From Syngnathus acus (lineage: Eukaryota > Chordata > Actinopteri > Syngnathiformes > Syngnathidae), in NCBI RefSeq assembly GCF_901709675.1, contig NC_051090.1, positions 5,202,342 through 5,266,341 of the forward strand: DNA of 64,000 bases, written 5' to 3'. Numbering within the stretch: position 1 is the stretch's first letter; every line of letters starts with the position of its first letter. Shown here in pieces: positions 35,462 through 48,410 of the stretch. The notes under the pieces are model-generated. The model did no database searches, had not been told where the DNA came from, and worked only from the letters and a program-made list of their open reading frames with translations. Both the position numbers and the translations under genes were made by a program.

Positions 35462-38400
35462 GAGCAGAATTAGTCAACAAAAGGGAGCACGAGTTGAAGT
35501 GGTGAGTTCAAGTGCATGCCGTAAACAAGGAACAGAGCGCTCAAGTGGATTGTGATGTGATTACACCATGCAAAGTGTTGTGTGCTTATGTTCCGGGTAG
35601 CTAAGCAACGTATTTTTTTTCAATTTGCCGTTTCTCTGTATTTGCTTTCACCTGGCATGAACATATCAGCGCTATGTGGAATTATTTCGAAATGTGTTTC
35701 CACAAATAAAAGCTGTCGTTAAGTCAATTAACGCCCCTGGATAGGATTTATGGAAATAGTTTAATTCAAAGATGCCGCAGGTGGGTGTTGACACTTTGCT
35801 GACAAATTAGAATTGTTCGGCTCATCTGTTTGACATTCAAGCCCGTTTTCCTCATCTGAGTTTTTCTGGATAATTCCTGTCATGCTTTGATCTAGTTTGC
35901 TATCAATATACACATTTTGTTTACTGAATGTAAGTCGGTTATATTGTAACTAAATCCTTATCTGGCAAATTGAAAAGATGAGGAGGAAAAAAACATCCCT
36001 ATTTTACACCAGCCAAAATGGAATTCGTCATCTTTCTGTGGCTGTTCATGCATTTATAAAAAAAAAAAATAAACCTATTTTTTTTAAGGATTTTTTTAGT
36101 CGTAAAGAATGAAAGAGTCTCTTATTTCAGCGACGTAAAGCCACGATGGGAATCTTCACCCAACCGCTCTCTTCCTGTTCCCGATGCCAAGCGCATTATT
36201 ATCGCGGCTTTGTGAATTAGGTGATGATTAAGCTCACTATAGTGAAGTTATGGCCGCGTGAGGTGCCCCGTTAAAACCTTCGCGCCGCTCGGCTGGTGTG
36301 CGTAAACCGTGCGGAGGGACGAAAACTTGGAACGTGTTCGACTGCTTGGCAAACAATCAATAAATTTACAGGGCGCTTGCCAAGATCCTCATTACTCGGG
36401 TTTAATTCTGTCGCCTTTGATCGTTCCTGTTTTAAAAAAAAAAAAAGGAACAATCTTTCGGCGCTCCGAGGGAGAACCGAGAGGTTTGGAAGCGGGGAAA
36501 AGGAGGCGGGGTATAAAATCGCAAGCCATGCCAAGCGCATCCAGCTGCCACGCAGCACTTCTGAGGTTCTTTACCTCCGAACCTCGGCCGATTCGCTGTG
36601 AATTAGGATGGCTTGGCAGCGGGCACTTGGCCGGCTGTCAAACGAGGCTTCAAAGAACGGGACAACCCGGTAGAGAGTTGCTGGGAAGGCCAATAAAGCT
36701 CACAGAGAAACTGCCTGGGTTGCTCGCTCGCTTCCTTACCTTCACTCAGCGTGTAATAGGAGTGATTAGACAAGCCAAAGATTGATGTCCCCTATAGCTC
36801 CATCGATTTAGCCATTGTGCTGCTCTGTGTCCACATTAACAATGACACTCAGCTGCCTCTTTACTCGCTCGCCAGACGCCGCTTTGAGAGTTCCCACGAC
36901 GCGCCGGCCGGTCAGTCAGTACGGTGTCCACTTACTGACCGGAGAAGGGGTGACCTGAGGGTTGCACATCATTTTAAATGAGCAAGTCAGAGTGGCGCAG
37001 AAGGGACCATCAACTCCGAGTTATCTTATTTCCAACGCTAACGAGCTGCCGACTTCTAAAATCTTGCGTTCTTATTTCGACGTGGTAGGTCAGGAGGCAA
37101 GGATTTTATAGTTGGAGGATTTTTGTGTGGTTTCTTTTTCACTTTCTGATTCTAAGGTAGTGTTGAATTAATTACCTCCTCTGTGCACTTGAGGGAGAGG
37201 CAGCAGGTATCGAGGCAGTCTGGCTCGCTCTCTCCGGGCCGCTCTTCTGGTCCAATAGGGGCAACCTATCCCTCAGTGCATCACCTTGTACTAATTAGTG
37301 CCTTAATCTCATTAAGGGGAGGAAAGTTGAGCTCACCTTCATTAGGGAAGACCTTTCCACTGTGTTTTTTTTATACCTGCTGGACTTTAGCTCCTCCAGG
37401 ACGTCTCAGAAGACCACACAGACCACAACGTTACTTTGCTCAGCCGTGAAAGTTAAACAGCTTGTCGCCAGGCATCAAATAGGACCAACAAATAGGTTCT
37501 TAGGATGAAAGTGAAATTCTTCGAACAAAGTCCCTTTAATATTTCATCACCCCGAGACATTTGATTCAAACAGAGCTGTTTTTATTCCGGGGGATCCCCC
37601 TCGGCTTTCCCTTAATCTGACACCAAAAAAACAAACTGGCGAAGCACGAGTGCCTTGTCTCGAGCAAAATCAAAGAGAAACTGTACGCTAGAGTAAATTC
37701 ATCCAAACACTCTGTCAGCCCCCGCTGTTGCTTAACAAAGACACACTGCGAAATGAATATTAATGGCCAATCACTTAGCTAATCTAGCAGAACAACAGAC
37801 GTTTCACATTGAGCCGCCATGTTTGCGTACGATGATGCCAACCATCCAGGGGGGCACTGTTGTTGTTTGGGTGGCCTCGGGCGGGGCGGGGCGGGGAGGA
37901 GGCAACAGGGACCCGCCTCGCCCCTTTTCTCCTCAGACGGACATGAGCTAGATTGATTTTCCATCACACGTGGCGCTGACAACTGGCACTGCTGATATTT
38001 CAGTTTTGAAGGGCTGCTCAGAGCCTCCTCAGGGTTCGCCGTCCTCACCCTGGAGAAATCAGCTCGGGCTGCTTTGATTTCCCGCCTTAAACGCTTTGCT
38101 TTCAGCTATCGCTATCCCACCTCGTCCTTGCGTCGAGACCTTTTGATTAGATTGTCTTGTTTTCACTTCTTGTTTTCAGCCGGACAGTTTCTCTTATCTT
38201 GCAAATGTCATGTGATCAAAATATGGCAGATAATGGCGACCTCCAATGCATGGCAAAAGAAGCTAGCAGTGTGTGTTACACTTGAAGGTTATCTGAGCTT
38301 TGCTAAGTCAAGAAACATCAACACTAACTAGAGACTTGATGTTAGCTTGTTGTTGATCTCAACTACCTCTCACTGTCTTTCTGAAACGTTGGGGCAGATG

Positions 38401-39229
38401 TCCTCAAGAGTCTTCGGAATAGAACGCAATGTTGATTCTTGAGAGTCAAAGTGTTTGAATCGTTAGCTCTCTTTTTTAAGACATGGAAAAGATAGCTTGT
38501 GACCTAAAATTGAACCTCAGCCTTCTGTCCCCACAGATATTGAGTCAGATGATAAATGATGGTCTTAGACAGTCTGAAAAGAAAAAAAAAGTGAAATAAA
38601 ATCGCTACTAGTGATGTTTGAAGGGTTCATCCTCATCCAGACAAGGAAAGTAGCGTGTGGATCTCAGCTACCTTTCTCTTGCTCATATTTAATTCAAAAT
38701 GATCAAGATTTGATGTCTTGCTGAGCACAGCCAGAGCCACAACCCACTGAGGTGGCCCGGATTAGAAACCAGCGTTGGCAGGCCCGCCACCCACAAACAT
38801 ACCGTACGTTCACATTCAGACAAATGGGAATAATAAAACCGAGTATCTGTTTTAAGTTTTGCAAGCCAAGCGGCAGCGTTGTACTTTTTGTGTGTTTACG
38901 CCAAGCGAAGGACAATGAATTGTTTTCTTTCGAGTTCACCGAGATGTGACGAAAGAATGAGAGAGAGAGAAGCAGAGCACCATCTGATAAGTTAAAATGG
39001 AGAGCGAGGAAACTGGAAAAAAAAAAAAAAAGCACCGGGCAAAATGCTCGACTGCTGTTCCGCGCTCTGTTTTTTTTTTGATGATGAATTTATCTGGCAT
39101 AAAAAACAACAGAGTGGTCCATGTATTAAACATCAGTGGTGTTCTTCTTTCTTAGAGAGACAAAGCTCAGTAATGAACCAGGCAGGAGGGCCTCTAAGCT
39201 CCACTGATCTTCCCACCGGTGGAGAGGGG
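35462..39229. other. Intron, no gene seen
   Basis: Includes the CNE candidate at 37160-37380, A runs at about 36060 and 36433, and a G-rich cluster cgggcggggcggggcgggg at 37879-37897 that could form a G-quadruplex. The long open frame at 36309-36785 has no protein-like features. Confidence 0.5.
37160..37380. other. Candidate conserved non-coding element
   Basis: Contains aattaattacc, ggtccaataggggc (CCAAT-like), actaattagtgcc and taatctcattaagggg within about 170 bp, with no simple repeats. About 1.8 kb downstream of the exon. Confidence 0.3.
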
Positions 39230-39371
39230 TAGTTAGACAAAGAAAAAAAAAAAAACGGGAAAGACAGATTGGCGAAAGTAGAGAGGCGAAGGAAGAGAAT
39301 TTGTTCCGAGACACTGAGGTTGAGAAAGATGGAGAGGGAAAATAAAGCAGAGAAAAGTGTGGTAAGCGTGG

Positions 39372-39404
<33 letters not shown>
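39230..39404 (+). repeat. Purine-rich tract ending in (A)31
   Basis: The + strand is strongly purine-biased (GA-rich blocks, an A run at about 39243-39255) and ends in 31 A at 39374-39404. No retrotransposed gene body precedes the A run, so I read it as simple sequence, not a processed pseudogene tail. Confidence 0.85.
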
Positions 39405-39405
<1 letters not shown>

Positions 39406-39674
39406 CAAAATGCTGAACAGGAGTTCTTCTCCCTTTGGGCACAAGAAAACTATAGATTACCAGTCACAATGTGCTTGGCTGGGCACAAATGGAGAGATTC
39501 CAGATAACAGGGAGCATGTTCAGAGGTTGTTGGGATCAGGCTGAGCTAATCCTAACGCTAAGGCAGGCAGGCGGCCCCTTCCATCCAAATCCCCTCTGAT
39601 GTTCACAGAAACAATATTCAAACAGGAACAGAACAGTCTGATAACTCCAACGAATTGTTCCGTGACGTTCGGGT

Positions 39675-39755
39675 CATTCAATCCCCTAAAATTATCTTGG
39701 ATAGGCTCCAGATTATCTGTGACCCTAATGTGGATAAGAAGGATAGAAAATAGAT
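39675..39755 (+). mobile_element. L2-like 3' end fragment
   Basis: Shows ttggataggctccagat, then gtgaccctaatgtggataag and a degenerate tail gatagaaaatagata. This is the terminal part of the same 3' consensus as the other three copies. Short, 5'-truncated, gene-sense. Confidence 0.6.
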
Positions 39756-40782
39756 AACTGGGAGGGTGGATATGTTATTTATATATGACTTTTTTTGTGT
39801 TGTTGAAGAAGTTACCGCTGATCTAAAATTGTGGAGGAGCAGCCGAGCAATTTTTATGCTATCTTAAATGCTAACTTTGTGTGCGCTATCGCTCAGTCAC
39901 TTTAATTCAAATGGTGATGTCGTAACACGGACAAGGTTGTTTTTAATGTTAAGCACATTCTATTCATTGGCATTCAAACGCATTAGGCTTGTAAACAAAT
40001 GCACATTTACCATTTTACGTTCTTATTTACCACATTGGCCTTAAAGTAAATTGCATTTTACAACTGTAGCTAAAGCCCTGAAGGTAGTGGGAAAAACTTG
40101 AAGCTATAAGAGAAGTCATTTGAGTTAAAATAAAGTTGCGAGTCTTTCATGTGTCTTGTCGAGAGGGGGTTGCAGGTGAAGTACCGTAGATGTAAAATCA
40201 GGAGAGCGGCCGGGATGATGAAATCATTTCTGCAGGGATGTGCGCGGCTCCCGAGGCTAAGATTGTGCTGAGGCTGTAAGAGTTATGCAGAGTCAGTGGA
40301 AGGAGTCGTGCGGCATTCGCTAATACACCGGCGAGGTGGAGATCAATTAGCCTTATCTAACAAACTACTAATGATAATGCCAACGCCAAACTTGCTGACG
40401 CCACCAAGAACAACAAGAGAAAGCAGAGTGATGATGTCATGAGTTTAGTAAGTGGTTAGGTGCAGTGTTCTAGACTAATTCTATTTTTTCCCGTGAGAGA
40501 AACATCAAAAGTAGGACAAAGTCTGCTCAGTAATGCCGATTGATGCTCAAGTTTAGGAAGTAATGTGAAATTAATTCATTTGGAGTAGGCCGCCAAACTT
40601 TCCTGACCTCTCAGTTCATTTTTATTCATGTTATGCTAGCTATTATGTTTTAATTTACTTGCTAATATGAATTCCTAGAATCTTTACGTGATGTTGACGC
40701 ACACAGCCGAAAACGAGACACTATAAATCGGCAATGCTAATGGACTATGCGTAGGAGGAGGTGCATTGTCAGGGTGTAGGCA

Positions 40783-40806
40783 TAGCTAGCTAGCTAGCTA
40801 GCTAGC
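40783..40806. repeat. (TAGC)6 tandem palindrome
   Basis: 24 bases of TAGC units, the second such array in the window. Confidence 0.95.
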
Positions 40807-41814
40807 ACGACATAATTGCCCCAGATAACCTCTGGAAGCTTCATAAGATGTCACTTGATGAAATCCAGTAAAGAAAAGAGCCATTTTGAAATTTTAAACT
40901 TCCTGATTTTTTTCGTAAGATATGTTTTCATAATGCGCAGATGTTGCCATTATGGTTTATCTCTTCCGCATTTGCTTATAAATAGGACCGCATAAATAAA
41001 TGCAGCAAAAGACAAAACACATTCTCTGTGACAGTTCTCTCGTGGATCAGCAAAGGTTACCCTTGTACACAGAAACGAAAGGTCAGGAATCATGTTTAGA
41101 TGTGCTGCTGCCGGGTGGTAACTCCAGTTTGGAGCAGGAACGCAAGCCGCCCTGCAAGGAAGCTGCCACACGGGGCAGATAGTAGCGCCGGACGGGCCGG
41201 CTGGAAGGAAGCGAGGCGAAGGTTATCCACTCAGGCGCTGCTTCTCAGCCCCTCCGCTGTCACCCTTAATAACACCCTCTCCCTTATCACCCCGACAATC
41301 ACCTTGAGAAACAAACTCCTCCTTCAAAGAAGACGGCGGCGGGATGAGACGATGGGCAGTGCGGGCCGGCTCGTCCCGTTGTTTTCATTACAGCCGTCCC
41401 CATCTCTTTGGGGACAAACACTGTGGATCAATTTGGGGCTCAATTCTGGTCACTTTATCATTCTATTTTTTTTTTCCCTCGCTGTCTTCTTCTTGAACCC
41501 CTTAAACACGGTAAAGAACTGAATTGATGCGCAGCAGTTGTGACAACAAAGGATGCCGCTATTCTGCACCGTGCACCTCGGTGCGCGTTTGTGAAATGGT
41601 TTTGAAAAACAGCCGATGATGGAAGTGTATTCTGTGTGTGTGTGTTCTCTTTTGGCTGATTGGAGCCGACCTGGAGGAGGTCAAATAACGGCTCTGATTG
41701 GACGTCGTGGCCCGGGCAACGTCTGCCAAATCACCGCAATCACCCGTTTGTGCCTTCTCGCTGCTTAATGACTCAGTGCACTCCATAAGAAAGTAGAGTG
41801 GTCATCAAATAGTG

Positions 41815-41854
41815 ACACACACACACACACACGCACACACACACACACACACAC
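41815..41854 (+). repeat. (AC)20 microsatellite
   Basis: 40 bases of AC with one GC interruption. Confidence 0.95.
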
Positions 41855-42946
41855 GGTCAGATCACTGCAGGCCTTAGACCAGGAGCAGTCTAATTGTTAA
41901 TTAGTCGGAACAAAGATTGCAGAAAAGCCACATGCTGCTTCACCTAGACGTTCTCTGATCACATGCAATTTCCATTCCGGGATTTTTGTTTTTTTTTGTT
42001 TTTTATTTCCTGTGTAATTTTAGCAGAACAGACTTACAATGTCGTTGACGTTAAAATGTAGCATACGATCGTCGCTAACATCTAAATCTGTTAACTACGT
42101 GTTTTGTTTCCACGCCAAACAGATGGGTAATTGCATATTTTCAGAATGTTAGGCGGGCCCAGCGGATTGTGTCTGATCCGCTCTGGGCAGAATTCACTGG
42201 CCTAATTGTGAGACCTTTGCCCACTGCGCTCCATGTGGAAAGAACATGTCCCGAGTGTTCACGGCGAGAGGCCAAAGTGCATCAAGAGCGCAGCTTCCCA
42301 CTAAAGCTGACAAGAGATGACAACAACAAAAAAATCCTGCAAACTGCATGTTTTAATGCACAAAAATAAGCTCTTAGCTGGATTGTTGTTGTGTTGTGCA
42401 GGCTGTTAGATCACACAACAAAGTGTTTTGGAACATAGATAATGACGAAAAAAAAAATTGCTTTCACCTCAGGGTATGCACAGAAATAAACATCTCGTTC
42501 TGCTACCGGCGCCCAACGTATGCATGCTCCGTCGTCGCTTTTTATTTTTCCAAAGCGCCACTATGCAATCACTCTCAAAATAGTCGAGGGGGGTAGGGGG
42601 TTATGGAATATCGCAACGTGACGACTCCAGGTGGATGCAAATGCCAAAATATAAAATCCAAATTTTACCCTTTAGGGCTATGTGGAAGGCAGAATAAGAT
42701 GGTGGTGCGTTTATGTGATGCAGCTCTAAACTAGATGCAGGAGCAGAGAATAGAACATATTTGAATTGTATTTGAATATCATTAACCCGGCTGGTTTAGT
42801 CCTGACAACAAATTTCATCCAGGAGCAGAAATGAAAACAATAGTTACATTTAAATAAAATGGAAGGTTCTGGTTAAAGCTTAAATGCCAATGCCATTGAA
42901 TTACGGTGTTTATTTTAAAAACATAACAATTTAATAATAAAATAAA

Positions 42947-43076
42947 TTTTAAAATAAATTTAATAATACAATTTAATAATTTGAATTAATAGAAAGACAT
43001 AATGGAAATTTTAAAATAAATTTAATAATAAAATACATTTTAATAACTTGAATTCATAGAAAGACATAAAGGAAAT
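42947..43076 (+). repeat. AT-rich tandem duplication (about 62-66 bp period)
   Basis: The unit starting ttttaaaataaatttaataa and ending in agaaagacataatggaaa at 42947-43008 recurs at 43009-43074 with small changes. A partial third copy precedes it near 42913. Confidence 0.85.
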
Positions 43077-43514
43077 GTGACTTTAATTGAATTCACATAT
43101 TTTATTCTTTGGGGCGACAAGGTCAATTGCTGAAAGTCAACACTGGTGTCATTTTTATTTGTCAAATCTGGCTAGCTGTCAGCCAAAGTAGACGGGGCGA
43201 GACGTAGCGTGTGGTGGCATCTGATGCGCCATTAGTGTGAGTGTGTGTTAGAGTGGTGCTCACTCTAACTTATTTTGCAAGAACCACACGGGAGACAGTA
43301 GTTTGCCCTTTGACACCTGCAGGTGGAGAGTCCATTCGTCGCCGTGCGTACAGCGATGATCGAATGGAGGTCTGACTCTCGCCTCCTGCATGAGCATTTT
43401 TATTAAGAGAAACAGGGTGGGGGTGACAGTGGACTGGATAGGGAAGAGAAAACCCTTGACCTCTAGTCAAAGCATAGCAGGGGATGTTTTACGACATTGT
43501 GTAGGATGGGACAA

Positions 43515-43612
43515 GCTAGGTAATTTATTACTGGTTACACACCAACGTAAGCATAAAACTAATCTAGCTAGGTTATTTATTACTGGTTACATACATTCCA
43601 ACATAATCATAC
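43515..43612 (+). repeat. Two-copy tandem duplication (52-bp period)
   Basis: gctaggtaatttattactgg at 43515 recurs as gctaggttatttattactgg at 43567; similarity runs on through the ttacaca/ttacata and caacgtaagcat/caacataatcat stretches. Confidence 0.85.
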
Positions 43613-46600
43613 GATCAAGATAGTTTGGAAAACCCTGACAGTGTGTGTTGTGGGGACATCAATGCTGCTTGGGTAAGCACCAAATGGAGGCTTTGAAATT
43701 AGGCCCGACCACGTCTCACCTGCAGCCGGCATCTCACCTGTGGGGACGACAAATAGCGCCACGCTTACGCCTTTGTGATCAGCCACCCGCCCACTCGTCA
43801 CACTCTCATCTTTCGGCCCATCCGCCTGTCAAACGAGCGCAGGGGTAATGGCGGGTGAATTTGCCCTTCCGTGGCTGAAGACAAATCGATTGGAACCGTC
43901 AAAGTGTCGCGAATGAAGGGCAAAAGCGTTGCGTATTATTTTAGCATTTCCTATTAAATACATCAAATATGTTGGAAGCTAATTCTGTAACATGTATGGG
44001 AAAAATCTCTTCAATAACATGAAATATTTTCTGTTGCATTCAAAATCTCTTGCTAACCCAAACAGCAGCACCAACAATAACTAAAATACGATGACAGTTG
44101 AATCAAAACCGATTAATCGGTCGCACCATCGATATTTTTGTTTCTCCATGAAGACTGTGTGGCCTACACTCATATACATACATCTAAAGTCAATTCCTAA
44201 GGAATATATTTTCCCGACTTTTTTCTTGATGTCATCTCAAAGAGTCTTTGAAGAGCGTGTGAAGATGATTGGCAACTGCATCCCATTGCACAAGCAGACA
44301 ATGGTGCATCTCGGGAGCTTGTGGTCACCGTCCCAACACTGATTGCCACTTGAACATGAAGAGGAGCCCCATGCTAAAACACAAAGGTAGCTAGCCCGGG
44401 TTGCGTTCGCCAATAAGGCTTCAAACGACCTCCCGGTTGCCGGAACTGCGACCTGACACCAATTTTCTAGAAGCTGAACTTCAAAGCGGCCTTTGATTGG
44501 GAGGATATTGGATGAGATCTGAGGGAGTGAACTTGGCTCTGGCTTTTTGATTCTGTCTATCTACACGAGGACTGTTATTATTAAAAACGTACATTTTTCA
44601 GTGCAATTTGGCCTTTTGACATTGTGTGTTTCACGTAAATGAAAAAAAACAGACGTAACTGTTAGCGATAGATTTAGACCTGGAAAAAAAATGGGGCTGT
44701 TTTTGTTAGTAGGTCAATCAAGTCGCATTTTTTTGCATAAGTCCGCAAATGACCGTTTTATGGCCTCTGGTGAGCTAAAATAAAATTAGGTAATTGCGAC
44801 CGTACACAATAGAAATAAATAAAACTGCAACCATTTTTATTTTTGCTTTAAATGGAAGGAGCTTCTTGCAAGGGCAATTTGGTCTTGTGATTCTGATGAG
44901 GTCTCTCAATCTATGTTGGGTTGTGCTCGCCCCCCCCCCCTCTGAAAAGGAGTCAGACATCAGGAAGAGCAAGTAATGACAGGTGGAACATGTTTATTCC
45001 TGGCCTGTCAGGCGGGCGGGCAACCGGCCAGCCTCTTGTGGGTGTAATGAAGGCATGCAAGGCTATCATATGTTATTATCCTTCTTAATACCGAGTTCTT
45101 CCAATTTTCGAAAAAATTACATTTTTTTTTGCCTGATCGACTTCAGTTCCAGTCAGTTCCCAAATATGGTCGGTTTCCTCCCAAAGTGATTTCGAACGAC
45201 ATCTTCCTCATCTTTTTTTTTTAACCCCATTATATCAAACACAGAAGAGCGGCTCGTTTTCAGGTTGCTCTCCTTGGACACTTTTCATACTTCACGCTGT
45301 GCACTTCTAACAGAAAACATTAATATGAATCGTCATGAAAGAGGGATTTCCAACAGCCCTTCCCACTTTTGTCGCACGGGCTCATCAAAGTGCGTGCGAT
45401 TGCACGGCACTAATGCGTGCTTTGCCTGGTAACTCTCTTATTAATGTCTTCATAGCTCACAAGGAGGGCAAATTGCTTATTTCTCCGCATGTGACGCAAG
45501 AGTAGAAAATGGAAAAAAAAAAGCTTTATCTAGGTGACATTATCAACCGAGGTGACCACACTGGCTTCAGGCAGAGGATCTGCTCGCATTTTGACATTCC
45601 GATTTCCGATTGGACGCTGCATTTTCCCCCACTTCACTAACCTTTCCCCTTTACATTCACCTAAAGGGCAAACATAGCTCAGGGGAAGTGCACTACCTTC
45701 ACTGCACCACGTGACCTGGACCTTGCAACATCTCGTTCCTTTTGCGTTTTCACGTCTTCATCCGTGACCACCCCTTCTGACCTCCTCTTTCGCGAACGAT
45801 CGAAAGAAACTGTCGTCAACAAAGAGCCTCGCTGCTGTACACGGCACGGTTCAGAGGCTCACCTCAAAATATGAGAATGTTTTTTTGTAGGCACGCTACA
45901 CAAAGCGCTGGAGTTAAATATCGTGTGTTAAATATCATGTATGTTCGTTTCGGTCTTGTGACATTTCGAAGTATGCAAAACGGAAAGCGATATGCTGACC
46001 TTTCAACGAAAGAAAGCTGGGTGTTTTTTAATCATACGAAATACAATTTCGATTCATTAGGGCCGTGTAACCTTTGATTAACAAATGGGAAAAAATGAGT
46101 CAACCAAGGCAAGACAGCTGATGGCGGCCGTTCGGTTCTCACCACATACACAATGAATGGGTTGATGGACAGCAAGGCTAAGTGCAGTGTGAAAAGGGTC
46201 AAATAAGAAAAAATATGTAACGGAGGCAGTGCTTGATTTCCTAATTAATTAGATTTTATAATTGGATTTTTTCACCACTACTTTGTACATTATGTGAGGC
46301 AAATCATGGTTCAATTATATTTACTTATATTTATCTTATTTTTATATTTATCTTTATTATATTTATTTATTTTTGTTCCCTATCAATTCAAAAAATATTT
46401 TTGTTGCATTTTGGACTGGAATAGGCAAAAAAAATGGTGAAAAGATTGTTTTTCAACGGACAGTGAAAACCTCCACGCTTCACAATTACTGATAGCCATA
46501 AGATTTTATTGCTTTCGCGCTCGCTCTGCAATTAAATATAATCATCTTTTAAGCCAGCGCGGTAAATACAAATTGACAGTCGTAAACGAGCATTTTAAAT

Positions 46601-48353
46601 AACGAGAGTCAATGCTTCTTCCTGCTAATCACAATTTCCCGTCATTGGCCAACTCAACGGGTATTCTTATGGATTAACGGAATTTTTGTCAGTATTGGCA
46701 GAACGCCCACGGAATTGTTTATCCATCGAGCGGTTTAGTAGCGGACAGGCATGTACGAGTGTGTTTTAGTCGACGCTGTAATGGTGGCCGGTTTGTGATG
46801 AGACTGATGTAGAGTGGGGGCGAGACCATGTGGTCTGCACTGAGTGCTTTGGACACAGAAAGCAGGACCCAGCTGGTTCCAAGAGTGAGCCGCTCAGTGG
46901 CCGGCCAAGTCGCCCCCGCCGCTTGCCAAACACAACCACACACACACACTGTGCAAGCTTGGAGAAAGATGAACACAAAAGCTATATTTTCGGTTCGAAC
47001 TTCTGAAAGGTCCCCAAGTGAGCTGTAGCATGCCGAAGAGTATGTCCAAGCTTTGTACATTCAATTCCTTCAGCTAAGATTAGGCCATCGAACTCCAACA
47101 AAGAGTCCAACATCCCTGAATGCAACATGGGTGAAAGGAGGAGGGAGAGAAAAAAAAAAAAATCAAAATGTTATTTAGTTGGCAGGCAGGTGCAGGCCCT
47201 GCAAATTATATATTGCCACAGGTCTTATTGATTTTCTCTTGTTTTTCTGTCTGCTAACACATTGTTAGAAGAAAGTCGGCGCTGCGGACTCACACAAATT
47301 GTTTTGTAAAGTCAAAGAAAAAAAAGATGGTTACAGAAGTTGCCAATTTTTTTAAATTCATTTATGAGTGCGTGTGAAGAAAATCTGGATTGCTTGGACT
47401 GCTTTGTTTATACCGACCAGCCCATTAATTCTTTTTTTTTTTTGCAATCTGAAGTGCATCTCAACATGACGTGCAGTCCGAATTATCAGCGGCAAAATAT
47501 ATGTATGCCCTGGATGGAGGCGAGGCGCACTGCAGGCGGTTCTGCTGCTTATCTGAATGGATGCAACGTGGACGGAATGATGAGCTCAGCACCTGCCTCC
47601 ACTTGCATGAACATTCGGACTACCCCCCCTCCGTAAAGCGTTTTCTCTCTCGCTCTCTCTTGCAAATAGTGCAAAGGTTAAGCCTCACCGGCGGCTGGCA
47701 GGAAGTAGATGGAGGACAACAAGGACTCTTGGAGGAATTTCTAATTTACTTGGAAGGGAAATTGAGCTTGTTCTCCTCATTTCGGCAGATCGGTAAAACC
47801 CGTGAGCCCACCTGACTGTGAGCTACCCGGTTCCGCTGTTAGAGTGGCAGCTTGGCATCCGGGGGGTGGTAATTGGCCGGACGGGGCTTCGGCAGGCTTA
47901 GGCACCCCGCTGGCACAACAAGGTCCCCCCCCCCCCCGTCCTCGTGAGGCAGTCGAGCGCAGCCATGCCGCCTTCAAAGCCTGCCGACGAACCGGGGATG
48001 GCAGAAACTGTTGTCCCAAGGGACCCAGGGGGGGGGTTGCTGGTCATTACCCAAGAACTCGTGTGCTGGGATGAGGTTGGATCCTAGACCTCTGGGAGAG
48101 ACCCCCTCCCGTCATCTGTCAGTCCTTCAATCTCAGAGTGCGTATTTCCAACTTCCTCACCTCGGCCCCTTGAGGGCTTGTGTGCCAAAATCCACAAAAG
48201 ACACTTCAGGGCTGAGTTCAGGATGTTGTGGGTATGTTGATGAATCAAGGAATGAGTTTATTTGTGAAGATTTGACTAACCCGTGACCTGTGAACTCTTT
48301 TAAAACTTTAAAACATTTTTAATTACTATGCCTGTGTACCTTTGTGTGCCAGT
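43613..48353. other. Intron, no gene seen
   Basis: Mostly unique sequence with short homopolymers (C at 44930, T at 45213 and 47430, A at 47148). 46540-46700 is repeat-free with several ATTA cores and could be conserved. 46310-46380 is a TTTAT-rich stretch. Confidence 0.5.
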
Positions 48354-48410
48354 CACTGGCGTAGCTAGAGGAGGGCCGCAAGGGCACTGCCCCCTCAAAA
48401 AATATGATAG
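48354..48410 (+). mobile_element. DNA-transposon end beginning CACTGGCGTAGCTAG
   Basis: CACTGGCGTAGCTAGAGG is followed by gggccgcaagggcactgccccctc. This resembles the terminus of CACTA/EnSpm-type or similar dispersed elements in fish. No matching inverted end was located, so type and extent are uncertain. Confidence 0.35.

Noticed and set aside
36309-36785. Open frame of about 158 codons, + strand
   Set aside because: Runs through a poly(A) stretch as a lysine run, with a competing frame alongside. No family resemblance.
39374-39404. (A)31 as the tail of a processed pseudogene
   Set aside because: Upstream sequence is purine-rich simple DNA with no gene-like body.
39133-39444. Phe-rich minus-strand open frame
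   Set aside because: Product of the poly(A)/purine tract read in reverse.
43515-43612. CRISPR-like direct repeats
   Set aside because: Only two adjacent copies without spacers, in a vertebrate intron.
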